Positions 9,335-18,412 of a DNA stretch of 64,000 nucleotides are shown here, piece after piece. A program made the position numbers and the translations under genes. Numbering within the stretch: the first letter of the stretch is position 1; every line of letters begins with the position of its first letter. The notes under the pieces are model-generated. The model did not search any database. It had not been told where the DNA came from and saw nothing but the letters and a program-made list of their open reading frames with translations. The DNA is from BHER01 sp051652245 (GTDB taxonomy: Bacteria; Bacillota_I; Bacilli_A; Culicoidibacterales; Culicoidibacteraceae): contig JBOFTV010000032.1 in NCBI GenBank assembly GCA_051652245.1, forward strand, positions 4,661 to 68,660, given 5' to 3'.

Positions 9335-10594
9335 CTACCCCAATGTTTTCAATTCTTCTAGACCTTTTTTAATAATGTCCATGTGCTTTTTGGCAGCCGT
9401 CTCAGGTGTTGTTGTGCCAAAGCGCATTTCTTGAATATTATTTTTGACACCATCAAAAATAACAGCTGTGAGTCCACATTTTGTCAGCGGTGCTAATTCC
9501 ATTTTACTCAATAACTTTGTTCCTTCATATGGCGCACCACTTAACACTTTTTGTGCTTCGAGCATTTCAAAAGCAACACGATTTGATGGAGTTCCTCTTT
9601 GTACACCTAATATTTTAACAGCCTCAGGATCAGTATACATAAAATTAATAAATTCTGCTGCAAGTTCTTTATTTCCTGATTTTGCACTAATACCAAATGA
9701 CATCGCTGCCTTATTAACTACTCCTGTGCTTTTCTCTCCCATTTTTTGTAAGCTTGGCACGACTTTATATTTTGCCCCCTCTGGTAAAATTCCCTCACTT
9801 GCTGATAAACCAGAATGCCAGTTATAGACACCACCAATTTTTCCCGCTGCAAATAATGGATCGGGATCATTTAATGAATCAATTGATGACGCTGTTGGTG
9901 GAATAACTTTGGCCCCATCCAGTGCTGCAATAAATTGATAGGCCTTGACAAACTCTGCTTCTGTTGGCAAGACTGCACAAGTATCATCCGTTGTTTGCTT
10001 CCCTGATGTTTGAATTAGCGCATACTCTAGCAATGCCCCACTATTATAAAAGCCTAACGGATAAAAATCAGGTCCTAATTTTTCTTTAAATACAGGACCC
10101 GCTGCCAATAGTTCGGCTTCTGTTTGCGGAATTGCAACCCCCGCTTTCTCCCATATTTTATCAGCAAACGCAAAAACCCATGAATTGTTAGCAGTTGGAA
10201 CCGCTGTTATTGTCCCCTCAGTTGTTGTTAAATCAAGTGATTGTTCATCCCAATTAGCCAAGCCAATTTCTTTCGAAACCTTTTTCAAATCAGTAAAACG
10301 ATCTTTACCATACAGCTCTACCCAGCCATTATCTAATTGCACGATGTCGGCCTCTTTACCACTTGGAATAAGCGTCGTAAGTTTTTGGCGATATGCACTA
10401 TAATCAGAATACTCGGGTGTGATTGTGACACCCGGATTCTTACTTTCAAATAATTTTATGACTTCTAGCGTTGCATTATTACGGGCATCTCCCCCCCACC
10501 ATGAGAATTTAAGCGCCTTAGTTCCTGAAGTCTTAGCTCCACAACCGGCCATAATAATTGTTAACACCAATACCAAACTCATCAATTTTTTCAT
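9335..10594 (-). CDS. ABC sugar-binding lipoprotein (CUT1 type)
   Basis: This 419-aa protein starts with a lipoprotein signal whose lipobox IMAGC places the acylated Cys at about residue 18. The mature part follows the extracellular solute-binding family 1 pattern (FSWWGGDARN near the start, then YSAYRQKL and ADIVQLDNGW). It should capture the ligand outside the membrane and deliver it to the two permeases at 15749-17477. Unusually, it lies six genes downstream of those permeases rather than beside them. No ATPase is encoded nearby, so a shared MsmK/UgpC-type ATPase elsewhere is expected. Confidence 0.9.
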   Translation of the reverse strand: MKKLMSLVLVLTIIMAGCGAKTSGTKALKFSWWGGDARNNATLEVIKLFESKNPGVTITPEYSDYSAYRQKLTTLIPSGKEADIVQLDNGWVELYGKDRFTDLKKVSKEIGLANWDEQSLDLTTTEGTITAVPTANNSWVFAFADKIWEKAGVAIPQTEAELLAAGPVFKEKLGPDFYPLGFYNSGALLEYALIQTSGKQTTDDTCAVLPTEAEFVKAYQFIAALDGAKVIPPTASSIDSLNDPDPLFAAGKIGGVYNWHSGLSASEGILPEGAKYKVVPSLQKMGEKSTGVVNKAAMSFGISAKSGNKELAAEFINFMYTDPEAVKILGVQRGTPSNRVAFEMLEAQKVLSGAPYEGTKLLSKMELAPLTKCGLTAVIFDGVKNNIQEMRFGTTTPETAAKKHMDIIKKGLEELKTLG

Positions 10595-10616
10595 TTTAAT
10601 TCCTTCTTTCTTAAAA

Positions 10617-11543
10617 TCAACTAACTGTATAAATTTCTGCCACTAGCTCATGCAGATCTAAACTACTCTGCGCACTAATATAAGCGCTCTGATCATAATC
10701 ATTAACAATTGCCTCATAAAACAAACAAATCAGCTGCTGATGGCTATTACCCCAAACAGCTTTTGCCCAAGTTTTGTCTCCTTTAACTGCCCCCTCACTA
10801 AAACCATACACCTTTCCCGCACCATAATCCAAGGTAATCTCCACTGGAGCGTCGGCAAAATAATCAACCGTGGCATAAAAGATGCCCCTTACGCCATTTT
10901 CAAACTCCAGCACCAACCCCATTGTCGATTCAATATCACCATATTGACTCGCAATACTCATTTTCGACACCCGTCTAACGCGACCACAAAGCAATAACAG
11001 TAAATCTAATGTATGCAATGCCTGCGTCATCAGCACTCCACCACCCGCTTGCGCATAACGCCCTCGCCATGGGCCTTGTTGATAGTAGCTTTCCCCGCGT
11101 GACCACAAAACATTGCTCTTAATCCCCAAGGGCAAGCCATTTTTAGCAATATAGTCCATTAACACAGCCGTTGACTCATTACAACGATTTTGCAGACAAA
11201 CGCTATACTTACAATTATTTACCCGCGCCAAACTTAGCAATTCCTTGAGCTGCATAATTTCTAAGGTCAATGGTTTTTCACAAAGGACGTTGATTTTTTT
11301 TACTAAAAAATATTTGCTGATTTCGTAGTGGGTGTAATGTGGTGTGCAGATGTGAACAGCATCAATGCCTTCCCAGCTTAGCTCCCGATAATCCGTCTGC
11401 TGTTCAACATTTTTAGCCCAACTTACCGCAGCAATTTTCGCAGCATCACAATCACAAACAGCTACTAGTGTTGCACCCAGCTCCTTAATTGCCTGCAGAT
11501 GAACTGGACTAATCGCTCCTAGACCAATTACTGCTACTTTCAT
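10617..11543 (-). CDS. Gfo/Idh/MocA-family oxidoreductase A
   Basis: This 308-aa protein has an N-terminal Rossmann fold (VAVIGLGAISPVH), the family hallmark LCEKPLTL in which Lys contacts substrate and nicotinamide, and the C-terminal beta-sheet domain with GGGVLMTQALHTLDLLLLL. It should oxidise or reduce a sugar hydroxyl with NAD(P). It is the last and shortest of three such enzymes in this operon. Substrate is unknown. One possibility is that the trio works on a glycoside or inositol derivative of a uronic acid. Confidence 0.85.
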   Translation of the reverse strand: MKVAVIGLGAISPVHLQAIKELGATLVAVCDCDAAKIAAVSWAKNVEQQTDYRELSWEGIDAVHICTPHYTHYEISKYFLVKKINVLCEKPLTLEIMQLKELLSLARVNNCKYSVCLQNRCNESTAVLMDYIAKNGLPLGIKSNVLWSRGESYYQQGPWRGRYAQAGGGVLMTQALHTLDLLLLLCGRVRRVSKMSIASQYGDIESTMGLVLEFENGVRGIFYATVDYFADAPVEITLDYGAGKVYGFSEGAVKGDKTWAKAVWGNSHQQLICLFYEAIVNDYDQSAYISAQSSLDLHELVAEIYTVS

Positions 11544-11570
11544 ACCTTACAATCTCCTTTCAGACCAATT

Positions 11571-12392
11571 CTAGACACCACTATAAGCCATAAAGCCGCC
11601 ATCAATTGGCAATGTCACCCCCGTTACAAACCCTGCTTGCTCGTCGTCAGTTAAAAACCGAACCGCACCAAGTAGATCCCCGGGAACACCAAAGCGCTTC
11701 ATCGGTGTGCTATTAATAATTTTAATTGAACGCTCTTTTAAACTCCCATCCTCATTAGTTAATAACGTCTGATTCTGCTTGGTTAAGAAAAATCCGGGAG
11801 CAATCGCATTGACGCGGATATTATTTTGCGCAAAATGAACAGCTAGCCACTGAGTAAAATTATTAATCGCTGCTTTAGAGGCACTATAGGCTGGCACCTT
11901 CGTCATTGGTGCATAAGCACTCATCGATGAAATATTCAGCACATTACCTCCCGACTTAATCATCAACCGCAAAAAGATCTGCGTTGGCAAAAACGTTCCC
12001 ATAAAATTAAGATTAAAGACACTTTCAAACCCGGTCTCCGTAATATCAAAAAATGACCGTATTTCTGCATTTTCGAGATCGTCGACCGAAAAACACTCAT
12101 TTGTTGTTGTGCTCTCGACATGATTTCCACCTGCACCATTAATAAGTACATCAATGTGACCATATTTCTGCTCCAGTTTATCAGCAATGACCCCCAGCCG
12201 CTTTTTGTCTAAGACATCACAATCATAACCAAAAAAATCAAATCCCGCTTCTTTAAAGACGCGCAAGGGTTCTCTCACAGCTAATGATAAAATAATCACC
12301 TTTGCCCCATTTCTGTAATAATCCTTAGCAATTTCCGAACAAAGAACACCCGTCCCGCCCGTAATTACAACCACTTTATTTTGCATCGACAT
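11571..12392 (-). CDS. uxuB: D-mannonate oxidoreductase, SDR type (fructuronate reductase)
   Basis: This 273-aa short-chain dehydrogenase has TGGTGVLCSEIA for cofactor binding, NGAGG, and a catalytic Ser plus YSASK (Tyr-x-x-x-Lys). It resembles the SDR-type UxuB/YjmF found in Bacillus uronate operons, which reduces D-fructuronate to D-mannonate, rather than the longer polyol-dehydrogenase type of Escherichia coli. It shares one base with the preceding Gfo gene (TGATG). Placement between isomerase and dehydratase functions supports the call. Confidence 0.85.
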   Translation of the reverse strand: MSMQNKVVVITGGTGVLCSEIAKDYYRNGAKVIILSLAVREPLRVFKEAGFDFFGYDCDVLDKKRLGVIADKLEQKYGHIDVLINGAGGNHVESTTTNECFSVDDLENAEIRSFFDITETGFESVFNLNFMGTFLPTQIFLRLMIKSGGNVLNISSMSAYAPMTKVPAYSASKAAINNFTQWLAVHFAQNNIRVNAIAPGFFLTKQNQTLLTNEDGSLKERSIKIINSTPMKRFGVPGDLLGAVRFLTDDEQAGFVTGVTLPIDGGFMAYSGV

Positions 12393-13474
12393 CAGATCAT
12401 CACCTCGATTTTAACAGCCATCTCTTGGGCCTCAATTGAAAGTTTCGCTGCAAGTAAAGCAATCTGTTGATCTTGAGCAACACTTGTTCCTTGTAAGCAA
12501 TCCAAAATCAACTCACCAAAAAAGGGAAACCCCACTTGACCAGTCGCATTGATATACTGCTCGCCATCCTCATTAACCAGATAAATATTATTCTCCCCAT
12601 GTTCATTATTAGCAACATCGACATACTTTCTAATTTCAATAGTACCCGTGGTTCCCATAATGAAAATCCGCCCATCGCCCCAAGAACTAAGCTTTCTAGG
12701 CGTAAACCAATCAACTTTAAAAAAGCCGGTAGCACCATTTTGCCCCACAACCATCACATCACCAAAATCCTCAAAATTAGGTTTATTTCCATGGACATAA
12801 TTAGCAACACGAGCATAATTAATTGTTGCCCCCGTATTCCCCGTAAAATGCAAAAACTGTTCAAACTGATGTGAACCGATATCACATAAAATACCACCAT
12901 ACGCTTTTTTCTCGTAAAACCAATCCTCACGTGTGTCGCCTTCACGATGTGGCCCCATGCCAATAACTTCTAGCACACGCCCAATTTTGCCCGCCTCAAT
13001 CATTCGACCAACTAAAACCGAAGCCTCATTATGCAACCGCTCGCTATAGCAAACAGCAAACTTTCGCCCTGTTTGCTTAATTGTCTCCTCTACAAGTGCT
13101 AAATCGGCAAGTGTTGTAATTGCCGGCTTATCACTAAGAAAATCAATTCCCGCATTCATTGCCCGCACACCAATACCACTTCTTAAATTAGCAATAGCAG
13201 CACAAACAACCAACTTAATTTCCACGTCTGCTAAAATCGTCTCATAATCATCAACAACACTAACACCCTCATAATTTTGCGCCATTGCTGCCGCACGCTC
13301 TGAATTAGTATCACAAATATAAACCAATTGTGCCCCCGCAGAAACTAACTCCTCAACCATACCATAAATATGACCATGATCTAATCCCACAGCAGCAATT
13401 TTAAACGCACCCTTCTGACAAACCTCTTTAACAAAACTTTTTGCAGCATACGCTGAACCATCGACTACTTTCAT
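12392..13474 (-). CDS. Gfo/Idh/MocA-family oxidoreductase B
   Basis: A 360-aa NAD(P)-dependent sugar oxidoreductase. The N-terminal fold begins late (AAVGLDHGHIYGM near residue 28), preceded by an extension. The hallmark lysine lies in LSDKPAITT, and the C-terminal domain contains GGILCDIGSHQFEQFL. Its start overlaps the stop of the next upstream Gfo gene by 4 bases and its stop overlaps uxuB, so the three are translationally coupled. Substrate is unknown. Confidence 0.85.
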   Translation of the reverse strand: MKVVDGSAYAAKSFVKEVCQKGAFKIAAVGLDHGHIYGMVEELVSAGAQLVYICDTNSERAAAMAQNYEGVSVVDDYETILADVEIKLVVCAAIANLRSGIGVRAMNAGIDFLSDKPAITTLADLALVEETIKQTGRKFAVCYSERLHNEASVLVGRMIEAGKIGRVLEVIGMGPHREGDTREDWFYEKKAYGGILCDIGSHQFEQFLHFTGNTGATINYARVANYVHGNKPNFEDFGDVMVVGQNGATGFFKVDWFTPRKLSSWGDGRIFIMGTTGTIEIRKYVDVANNEHGENNIYLVNEDGEQYINATGQVGFPFFGELILDCLQGTSVAQDQQIALLAAKLSIEAQEMAVKIEVMI

Positions 13475-14640
13475 TTTAACGCTCCTTTTTCACTGCTACC
13501 AACAACAATATCACCAGCAAACTCCTCAACAGACGAGGTCTTCTCAAAGAATGCTTCCATCTTCGCAAGCAACCCCTGATGTGTATAATAAACATCGGTT
13601 TTTGCCAACGGCAGCTCCACAATAATTTTCTCCTGATGCGACTTATACATCGCAATAATTAACTCCATTGCCCGCATGCCATCCGCTCCATCAATTTGCA
13701 AACGGGCCACCCCATCAACAGCATCTAAATAATTAACAATTTGCCCCGCATGCCCCGTATACTTAAGTGGGGGAATTTGCTGCCTAAAGGCCTCAACCTT
13801 AGCAATCAACTCAGCATTTTCAGCTTCGGGAAAACCATTAACCGCCGTTTTCGTCGCCCTAATTTTATACGGCTTAGCAATGCTTGCATGCTCTGCCATA
13901 ATCGTAATAACCTGCTCCTCACCGTGATGAATTGTTGAAGCCGTTAACTGCGATAACGTCCCATCAGCATAGCGTAAACTTGACAACGACAAATCCTCAA
14001 CCTCCGAATTATCATGTGAAACATTCGCCAAAAAGGTGCTCACCTCAACTGGCGAACCTTTCAAAGCAAGCAAGGCATCCACATGATGAATCCCTTGAGA
14101 AAGTGTTGCACCACCGCCCTCTTTAGCCCACGTACCACGCCACCACAAATCATAATAACTCAGCCCCCGAAACCAGGCCGAAGTAATTTGCGTAAACCGA
14201 TTTACGCCAATAAGCCCACTCTCCATAATGTTAACCAACTGATTAAAATCATCCGTAAACCGATTTTGAGCAACCACACCTAATAATCGCCCTGCAGCAT
14301 TGCCCGCTGCAATCATCTGATCGCACTCTTCAACAGAAACAGCCATCGGCTTCTCCACCAAAACATTAATCCCCTTCGCCAAGCAATCCACCGCAATTTC
14401 ACAATGCGTATAAGGTGGTGTACAAATATTAACAACATCAATTCCCCCCTCACACGCAAGCATCTGCTCATGACTTTCATAAACATTAGCCGCCAAACCA
14501 TATTTTTGCTTAACCGCCAAAGCCTTATGAGGCAAAATATCCACCAAAGCGACAATTTTCGCCCGTCCCCCCTGCTCCAAATAGCTTGTAATATGCACAT
14601 GTGAAATACCACCGGTTCCAATTATTGCAATTTTTTTCAT
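13471..14640 (-). CDS. Gfo/Idh/MocA-family oxidoreductase C
   Basis: The frame is open to 14688, but the start is set at the ATG at 14640, which has a GAGGAAAG ribosome site and begins directly with the Rossmann strand KKIAIIGTGGISHVH. This gives 389 aa. LVEKPMAVS carries the hallmark Lys, and GGGATLSQGIHHVD is the second-domain motif. It follows uxuA by 34 bases. Substrate is unknown. Three paralogues of one family next to each other suggest a multi-step rearrangement of the imported compound before it joins the uronate route. Confidence 0.85.
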   Translation of the reverse strand: MKKIAIIGTGGISHVHITSYLEQGGRAKIVALVDILPHKALAVKQKYGLAANVYESHEQMLACEGGIDVVNICTPPYTHCEIAVDCLAKGINVLVEKPMAVSVEECDQMIAAGNAAGRLLGVVAQNRFTDDFNQLVNIMESGLIGVNRFTQITSAWFRGLSYYDLWWRGTWAKEGGGATLSQGIHHVDALLALKGSPVEVSTFLANVSHDNSEVEDLSLSSLRYADGTLSQLTASTIHHGEEQVITIMAEHASIAKPYKIRATKTAVNGFPEAENAELIAKVEAFRQQIPPLKYTGHAGQIVNYLDAVDGVARLQIDGADGMRAMELIIAMYKSHQEKIIVELPLAKTDVYYTHQGLLAKMEAFFEKTSSVEEFAGDIVVGSSEKGALK

Positions 14641-14674
14641 CAACTTTCCTCTTTCCTTTTTTTTATAAAAAAAA

Positions 14675-15727
14675 TTAATCGCACGCATCCCATAAACCCC
14701 AGAGATACGTTATGCCTAATGCCCGATCATATAAACCATAGCCTGGTCGACAAACTTCATCCCAAATATGCCGCCCGTGATCTGGACGGACATAGCCATC
14801 GTACTTCGCCTTTTTCAAAATTGCCATCAAAGTTGGAATATCAACATCACCATACGATTTCTTATGGGCCGTTTCAATGAAATCCTTATTCGGATAACGC
14901 TTAATATTACGCAAATGAATAAAGGGAATATAGGCTAAATTCTCCCGCAAAATCGCCGCTAAATCATTATCCGCACTCGTTGCTAGTGACCCACTACAAA
15001 AAGTAATCCCATTAGCCCAACTTTGATTAATTGCTCGTAGCTTACGATAACTGGCAGCATTTTTAATAATTCGTGGTAAGCCAAAAATAGTCCACGACGG
15101 ATCATCCGGGTGAATTGCCATTGTAATCCCGTTTTCTTCACAGACGGGCAAAATTTCATTCAGAAAATAAGCCAAATTTTCCCATAACTGCTCCTCCGTC
15201 ATCTGCCCATAACGCTCAAACAGCACCCTAATATCCTTAAGTCGTTCCCGCTCCCAGCCGGGCATCACATAGCCACTACTACTTGCTAATGTTGCTTCCA
15301 CAAGCTTCTGGGGATCAATATTCTCAACAATTGCTTGCTCATAGAAAAGGGCTGTTGCACCATCTTCCATCTCCTTATGCATATTTGTTCGCGTCCAATC
15401 AAACACGGGCATAAAATTATAACAAATAACTTTAACACCAGCTTTCCCAAGACTCCTAATTGTTTCCCTATAGGCCTTAATATACTGATCCCTTGTTGGT
15501 AAACCAAGCTTAATATCCTCATGAATATTCACACTCTCAACAACATCATAACCCATCTGATTAGCTTTCATATAAGCAACTTCGACAGCAACCTCTGCTT
15601 CTGTCCAAACCTCCCCCGCAACTTTATTATGGAGCGCCCAAACCACCTGATTAGTATCAGGAATTTGCCTAATAAACTTCAACGAAATCGTATCTTCTAC
15701 ACCATACCATCTAAAACTCATCTTCAT
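14675..15727 (-). CDS. uxuA: Mannonate dehydratase
   Basis: It dehydrates D-mannonate to 2-keto-3-deoxygluconate. At 350 aa it matches the family. Diagnostic blocks are MSFRWYGVEDTISL at the N-terminus, a central YNFMPVFDWTRT, AIHPDDPSW with metal ligands, and the C-terminal RPDHGRHIWDE. GAGGAGG lies eight bases before the first ATG, and a second ATG two codons later is possible. It links UxuB and KdgK. Confidence 0.95.
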   Translation of the reverse strand: MKMSFRWYGVEDTISLKFIRQIPDTNQVVWALHNKVAGEVWTEAEVAVEVAYMKANQMGYDVVESVNIHEDIKLGLPTRDQYIKAYRETIRSLGKAGVKVICYNFMPVFDWTRTNMHKEMEDGATALFYEQAIVENIDPQKLVEATLASSSGYVMPGWERERLKDIRVLFERYGQMTEEQLWENLAYFLNEILPVCEENGITMAIHPDDPSWTIFGLPRIIKNAASYRKLRAINQSWANGITFCSGSLATSADNDLAAILRENLAYIPFIHLRNIKRYPNKDFIETAHKKSYGDVDIPTLMAILKKAKYDGYVRPDHGRHIWDEVCRPGYGLYDRALGITYLWGLWDACD

Positions 15728-15748
15728 TTTCTCATCCTCCTCGACTTT

Positions 15749-16591
15749 CTACTCTTTTGAACCACTTGTAGCAATACCATCAATAAATGATTTTTGTGCT
15801 GCAAAGAAAATCACAATTGAAGGCACCAACGCAATAATTGATGTCGCAAATAACTGATTATACTGCACTCCCGCATCCGCATCAATAGCAAGCTTCATTG
15901 CCAGCGACACCGGAAACTTTTCCACTGATGAAATATAAATCAATGGTCCTTGAAACTCAGCCATCCCCCAAACAAAGCTTAACAAAATTATCGTCATAAT
16001 TGCTGGTTTTAACAGTGGCACAATAATGTAAATCAATGTTTGAAACGTATTACAACCATCTAATTTTGCCGCCTCATCCAACTCCTTTGGCAGCCCGCGA
16101 ATAAACTGAATCAACATAAACACAAAAAATGACTGCGTTGCAAAGAATGCGGGAACAATTAATGGTAGATAACTATCAGTTACCCCCAAATTCGACCAAA
16201 AAATAAACAACGGAATAAAGAAAAGCGACTCCGGCAAAAGTAAGGTCAAAATGACTAACCCAAATACCAGCTTCTTAAACTTAAAATTAAACCGCACAAT
16301 CGCATATGCCGTTGGCACAACAGAAACAACCGTAAACAAAATCTTAAAAAATAAATAAAAAAACGTGTTATAAAAATACCGTGCCATCGTATACTGACTC
16401 CCAGTAATCCAAGCCTTATAAAAGACCGACCAAAGCGAATCGATCGGATTAGCAGTAAACAAACCAATCGATGTAAAAATCTCATTATTCGACTTAATTG
16501 TGCCACCAATCATCCACAATAATGGATAAATCAGCATAATTCCCACTAAAATTAGGACCGTATACCTCAAAGTTACACTTATTTTCTTCAT
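15749..16591 (-). CDS. ABC sugar permease, MalG/UgpE type
   Basis: The ATG at 16591, with AAGGAGG upstream, is chosen over the longer frame, giving 280 aa. Six membrane helices are predicted, and the EAA loop that docks on the ATPase is seen in ELDEAAKLDGCNTFQT followed by PLLKPA. It pairs with the permease immediately upstream (13-base gap) to form the transmembrane channel of the CUT1 importer. Confidence 0.9.
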   Translation of the reverse strand: MKKISVTLRYTVLILVGIMLIYPLLWMIGGTIKSNNEIFTSIGLFTANPIDSLWSVFYKAWITGSQYTMARYFYNTFFYLFFKILFTVVSVVPTAYAIVRFNFKFKKLVFGLVILTLLLPESLFFIPLFIFWSNLGVTDSYLPLIVPAFFATQSFFVFMLIQFIRGLPKELDEAAKLDGCNTFQTLIYIIVPLLKPAIMTIILLSFVWGMAEFQGPLIYISSVEKFPVSLAMKLAIDADAGVQYNQLFATSIIALVPSIVIFFAAQKSFIDGIATSGSKE

Positions 16592-16604
16592 TGCCTCTTC
16601 CTCC

Positions 16605-17477
16605 TTAATCTGAATAGAACACACTTTTACTGGAAAGTTTAAAAACAATCGCCGTAAAAATTGCAATAATAATTACCAAAACCATCGCAATTGCACTACC
16701 AAAGCCCATCCTAAACTTCAAAAACACAGTATCAAACACATACATATTCAGAAAATACGTACTATTCAACGGGCCACCCTTTGTAATAATATAAGGAGCA
16801 TTGAACTCCTGAAAGGCACCAATCAACGCCATAATACCATTAAATAAAATAACTGGCGAAATAATTGGAATCGTAATTTTCGTAAATTGCGCCCACTTCG
16901 AAGCACCATCAATTCTTGCGGCCTCATACAAACTTGGTGAAACAGCCTGCAATGCTGCCAAAAAGATAACCATCATCGAACCAAACTGCCACAACCGCAA
17001 AATTGAAAGGGTAATAATTGCCGTATCAGGACTTGTAAGCCAAGGAATTGCGGCAATATTAAATAAACCTAAAAAGGAATTTACCAAGCCATCATTACCA
17101 AATAACGCCTTCCATAAAACAGCAATTGCCACATTCGCCCCCAAAATTGATGGAATATAATAAGCCGTTCGAAACAGCTTTACCCCCTTCAACTTAAAAT
17201 TTAAAATATAAGCAATAAATAAACCAAAAACCAGAGCCAAGGGTACAGTAATCAACACATATTTAAACGTTGCCATCAATGACTGAATAAAAACAGGATC
17301 AGTGGTAAAAAGCTCCTTATAATTATCAAAGCCAATAAACTTTGGACTCTTTGCAATATTATAATTTGTCAAACTATAATAAACCGTCATCACCGCTGGA
17401 TACAACTTAAACACTAAAAAGCCAATCACCCATGGAATCAAAAAATAATAGGCCGGACTAATTTTTTTCTTTTTCAT
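16605..17477 (-). CDS. ABC sugar permease, MalF/UgpA type
   Basis: A 290-aa, six-helix inner membrane protein with the EAA motif LYEAARIDGASKWAQF followed by TIPIISP. It begins with a short basic N-terminus. It is the first transporter gene after the GntR regulator, with a 57-base gap that holds a near-perfect cre box. It forms the heterodimeric channel with the downstream permease. Confidence 0.9.
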   Translation of the reverse strand: MKKKKISPAYYFLIPWVIGFLVFKLYPAVMTVYYSLTNYNIAKSPKFIGFDNYKELFTTDPVFIQSLMATFKYVLITVPLALVFGLFIAYILNFKLKGVKLFRTAYYIPSILGANVAIAVLWKALFGNDGLVNSFLGLFNIAAIPWLTSPDTAIITLSILRLWQFGSMMVIFLAALQAVSPSLYEAARIDGASKWAQFTKITIPIISPVILFNGIMALIGAFQEFNAPYIITKGGPLNSTYFLNMYVFDTVFLKFRMGFGSAIAMVLVIIIAIFTAIVFKLSSKSVFYSD

Positions 17478-17494
17478 TCTTATTTCTCCTTTTT

Positions 17495-17509
17495 TAAAAG
17501 CGCTTACAT
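17495..17509 (-). promoter_or_regulatory. cre box between gntR and the permease gene
   Basis: On the minus strand this reads ATGTAAGCGCTTTTA, 14 of 15 positions matching the cre consensus WTGNAANCGNWNNCW. It sits just upstream of the permease ribosome site. CcpA bound here would block read-through or a local promoter, giving catabolite repression of uptake and catabolism while leaving gntR expressed. Confidence 0.6.
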
Positions 17510-17534
17510 TTTGTGATTAAAAATTAATCCAAAC

Positions 17535-18218
17535 TTACACAAAATAAGTTGGATATTTTTCTTGAATATAATTTATCTTCGGGACAATATTAGTCAAATG
17601 CTGCTCCACAAATGCCCCGATCTTTTCTAGACTCCTTGCTTCAATAATATCTAGTAAAACCTGATGTTGAACAACAATCTTCTCAACCGACAACTTCTCC
17701 AAAATATCTAAATGTCGCAATCGATTATAGGGAATACTCACTTTCTTAATCGCAGCCCAAACATCCCCTTTGCCAACCCCCTCATACAAATACTGATGAA
17801 ACTTATCATCTAATTCCACAAAAAGCTCCAAATTCCCTTCATCAAGCTCAAGTAAAGCCCGCTGGACAATTAAATTCTTCTTCATATTAGCTAAATATTT
17901 AGGGCTAATTTCACTACACGCCTCCGCAATAATCGCCTTCTCTAGCGTCTGCCTAATAAAAATTGCTGAATAAACAAGCTTCATATCAATATGCGTAACA
18001 AAAGTTCCCTTCTGCGGCTTAACTTCCAAAAGCTTCTCCTCCTCCAATAAAATTAAAGCCTCCCGAATAGGCGTCCGACTCAATCCAAGCTCCTTTGAAG
18101 TCTCAATTTCACTTACCAATTGTCCGGGCTTAAAGTAATAATCCATAATACTCGCCTTAATCACACGGTGCGCATACTTCCGATTACTCTCATTTTCCTC
18201 AATATTCAAACGTTTCAT
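17535..18218 (-). CDS. GntR-family (FadR/FCD) repressor of the uronate operon
   Basis: The ATG at 18218 is used because GGAG lies just upstream and no site precedes the longer frame (227 aa). The N-terminus is a winged helix-turn-helix (SEIETSKELGLSRTPIREAL), and the C-terminal all-helical domain looks like FCD, which binds sugar acids. Family members such as UxuR and ExuR sense uronate intermediates. Operator-like palindromes CTTGTATACAAG lie on its own promoter (18230-18241) and at 18364-18383, so autorepression is likely. It is the first gene of the operon. Confidence 0.88.
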   Translation of the reverse strand: MKRLNIEENESNRKYAHRVIKASIMDYYFKPGQLVSEIETSKELGLSRTPIREALILLEEEKLLEVKPQKGTFVTHIDMKLVYSAIFIRQTLEKAIIAEACSEISPKYLANMKKNLIVQRALLELDEGNLELFVELDDKFHQYLYEGVGKGDVWAAIKKVSIPYNRLRHLDILEKLSVEKIVVQHQVLLDIIEARSLEKIGAFVEQHLTNIVPKINYIQEKYPTYFV

Positions 18219-18229
18219 TGCCTCATCTC

Positions 18230-18272
18230 CTTGTATACAAGTAATTATAGTATCTATTTCAAAAAAATGCAA
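18230..18272 (-). promoter_or_regulatory. gntR/uronate operon promoter with operator
   Basis: Minus-strand -35 TTGCAT (18267-18272) and -10 TATAAT (18244-18249) are separated by 17 bases. Immediately downstream, over the expected transcription start, is the perfect palindrome CTTGTATACAAG (18230-18241), followed directly by the ribosome site. A repressor bound there would block initiation. Confidence 0.75.
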
Positions 18273-18363
18273 GCTAAAATGCGTGTTTTATCATTAAAAA
18301 ACACTTTTAGATAAAGAAATCATCGTGTTCAACCAAAATACACATCATTATTCCACTCTAATT

Positions 18364-18383
18364 TTTTCTTGTATACAAGAAAA
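18364..18383. promoter_or_regulatory. Second GntR operator, 20-bp palindrome
   Basis: TTTTCTTGTATACAAGAAAA is a perfect 20-bp palindrome with the same 12-bp core as the operator at 18230-18241, about 138 bases away centre to centre. It lies upstream of the gntR promoter and next to the terminator at 18384-18406. Two distant copies suggest cooperative binding or looping. Confidence 0.65.
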
Positions 18384-18406
18384 GAGGAAGCCCCCAAGAC
18401 TTCCTC
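18384..18406 (-). terminator. Terminator after the truncated PRD-regulator copy
   Basis: GAGGAAG and CTTCCTC form a 7-bp stem around a 9-base loop, and on the minus strand TTTTCTT follows. It is the natural terminator of the regulator gene. Copy B lacks the distal arm. Confidence 0.65.
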
Positions 18407-18412
18407 CCCCCA

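Noticed and set aside
3580..18218. A beta-glucuronidase gene in the uronate operon
   Set aside because: No GH2, GH79 or GH67-like gene is present. The only glycosidase is the GH13 enzyme.
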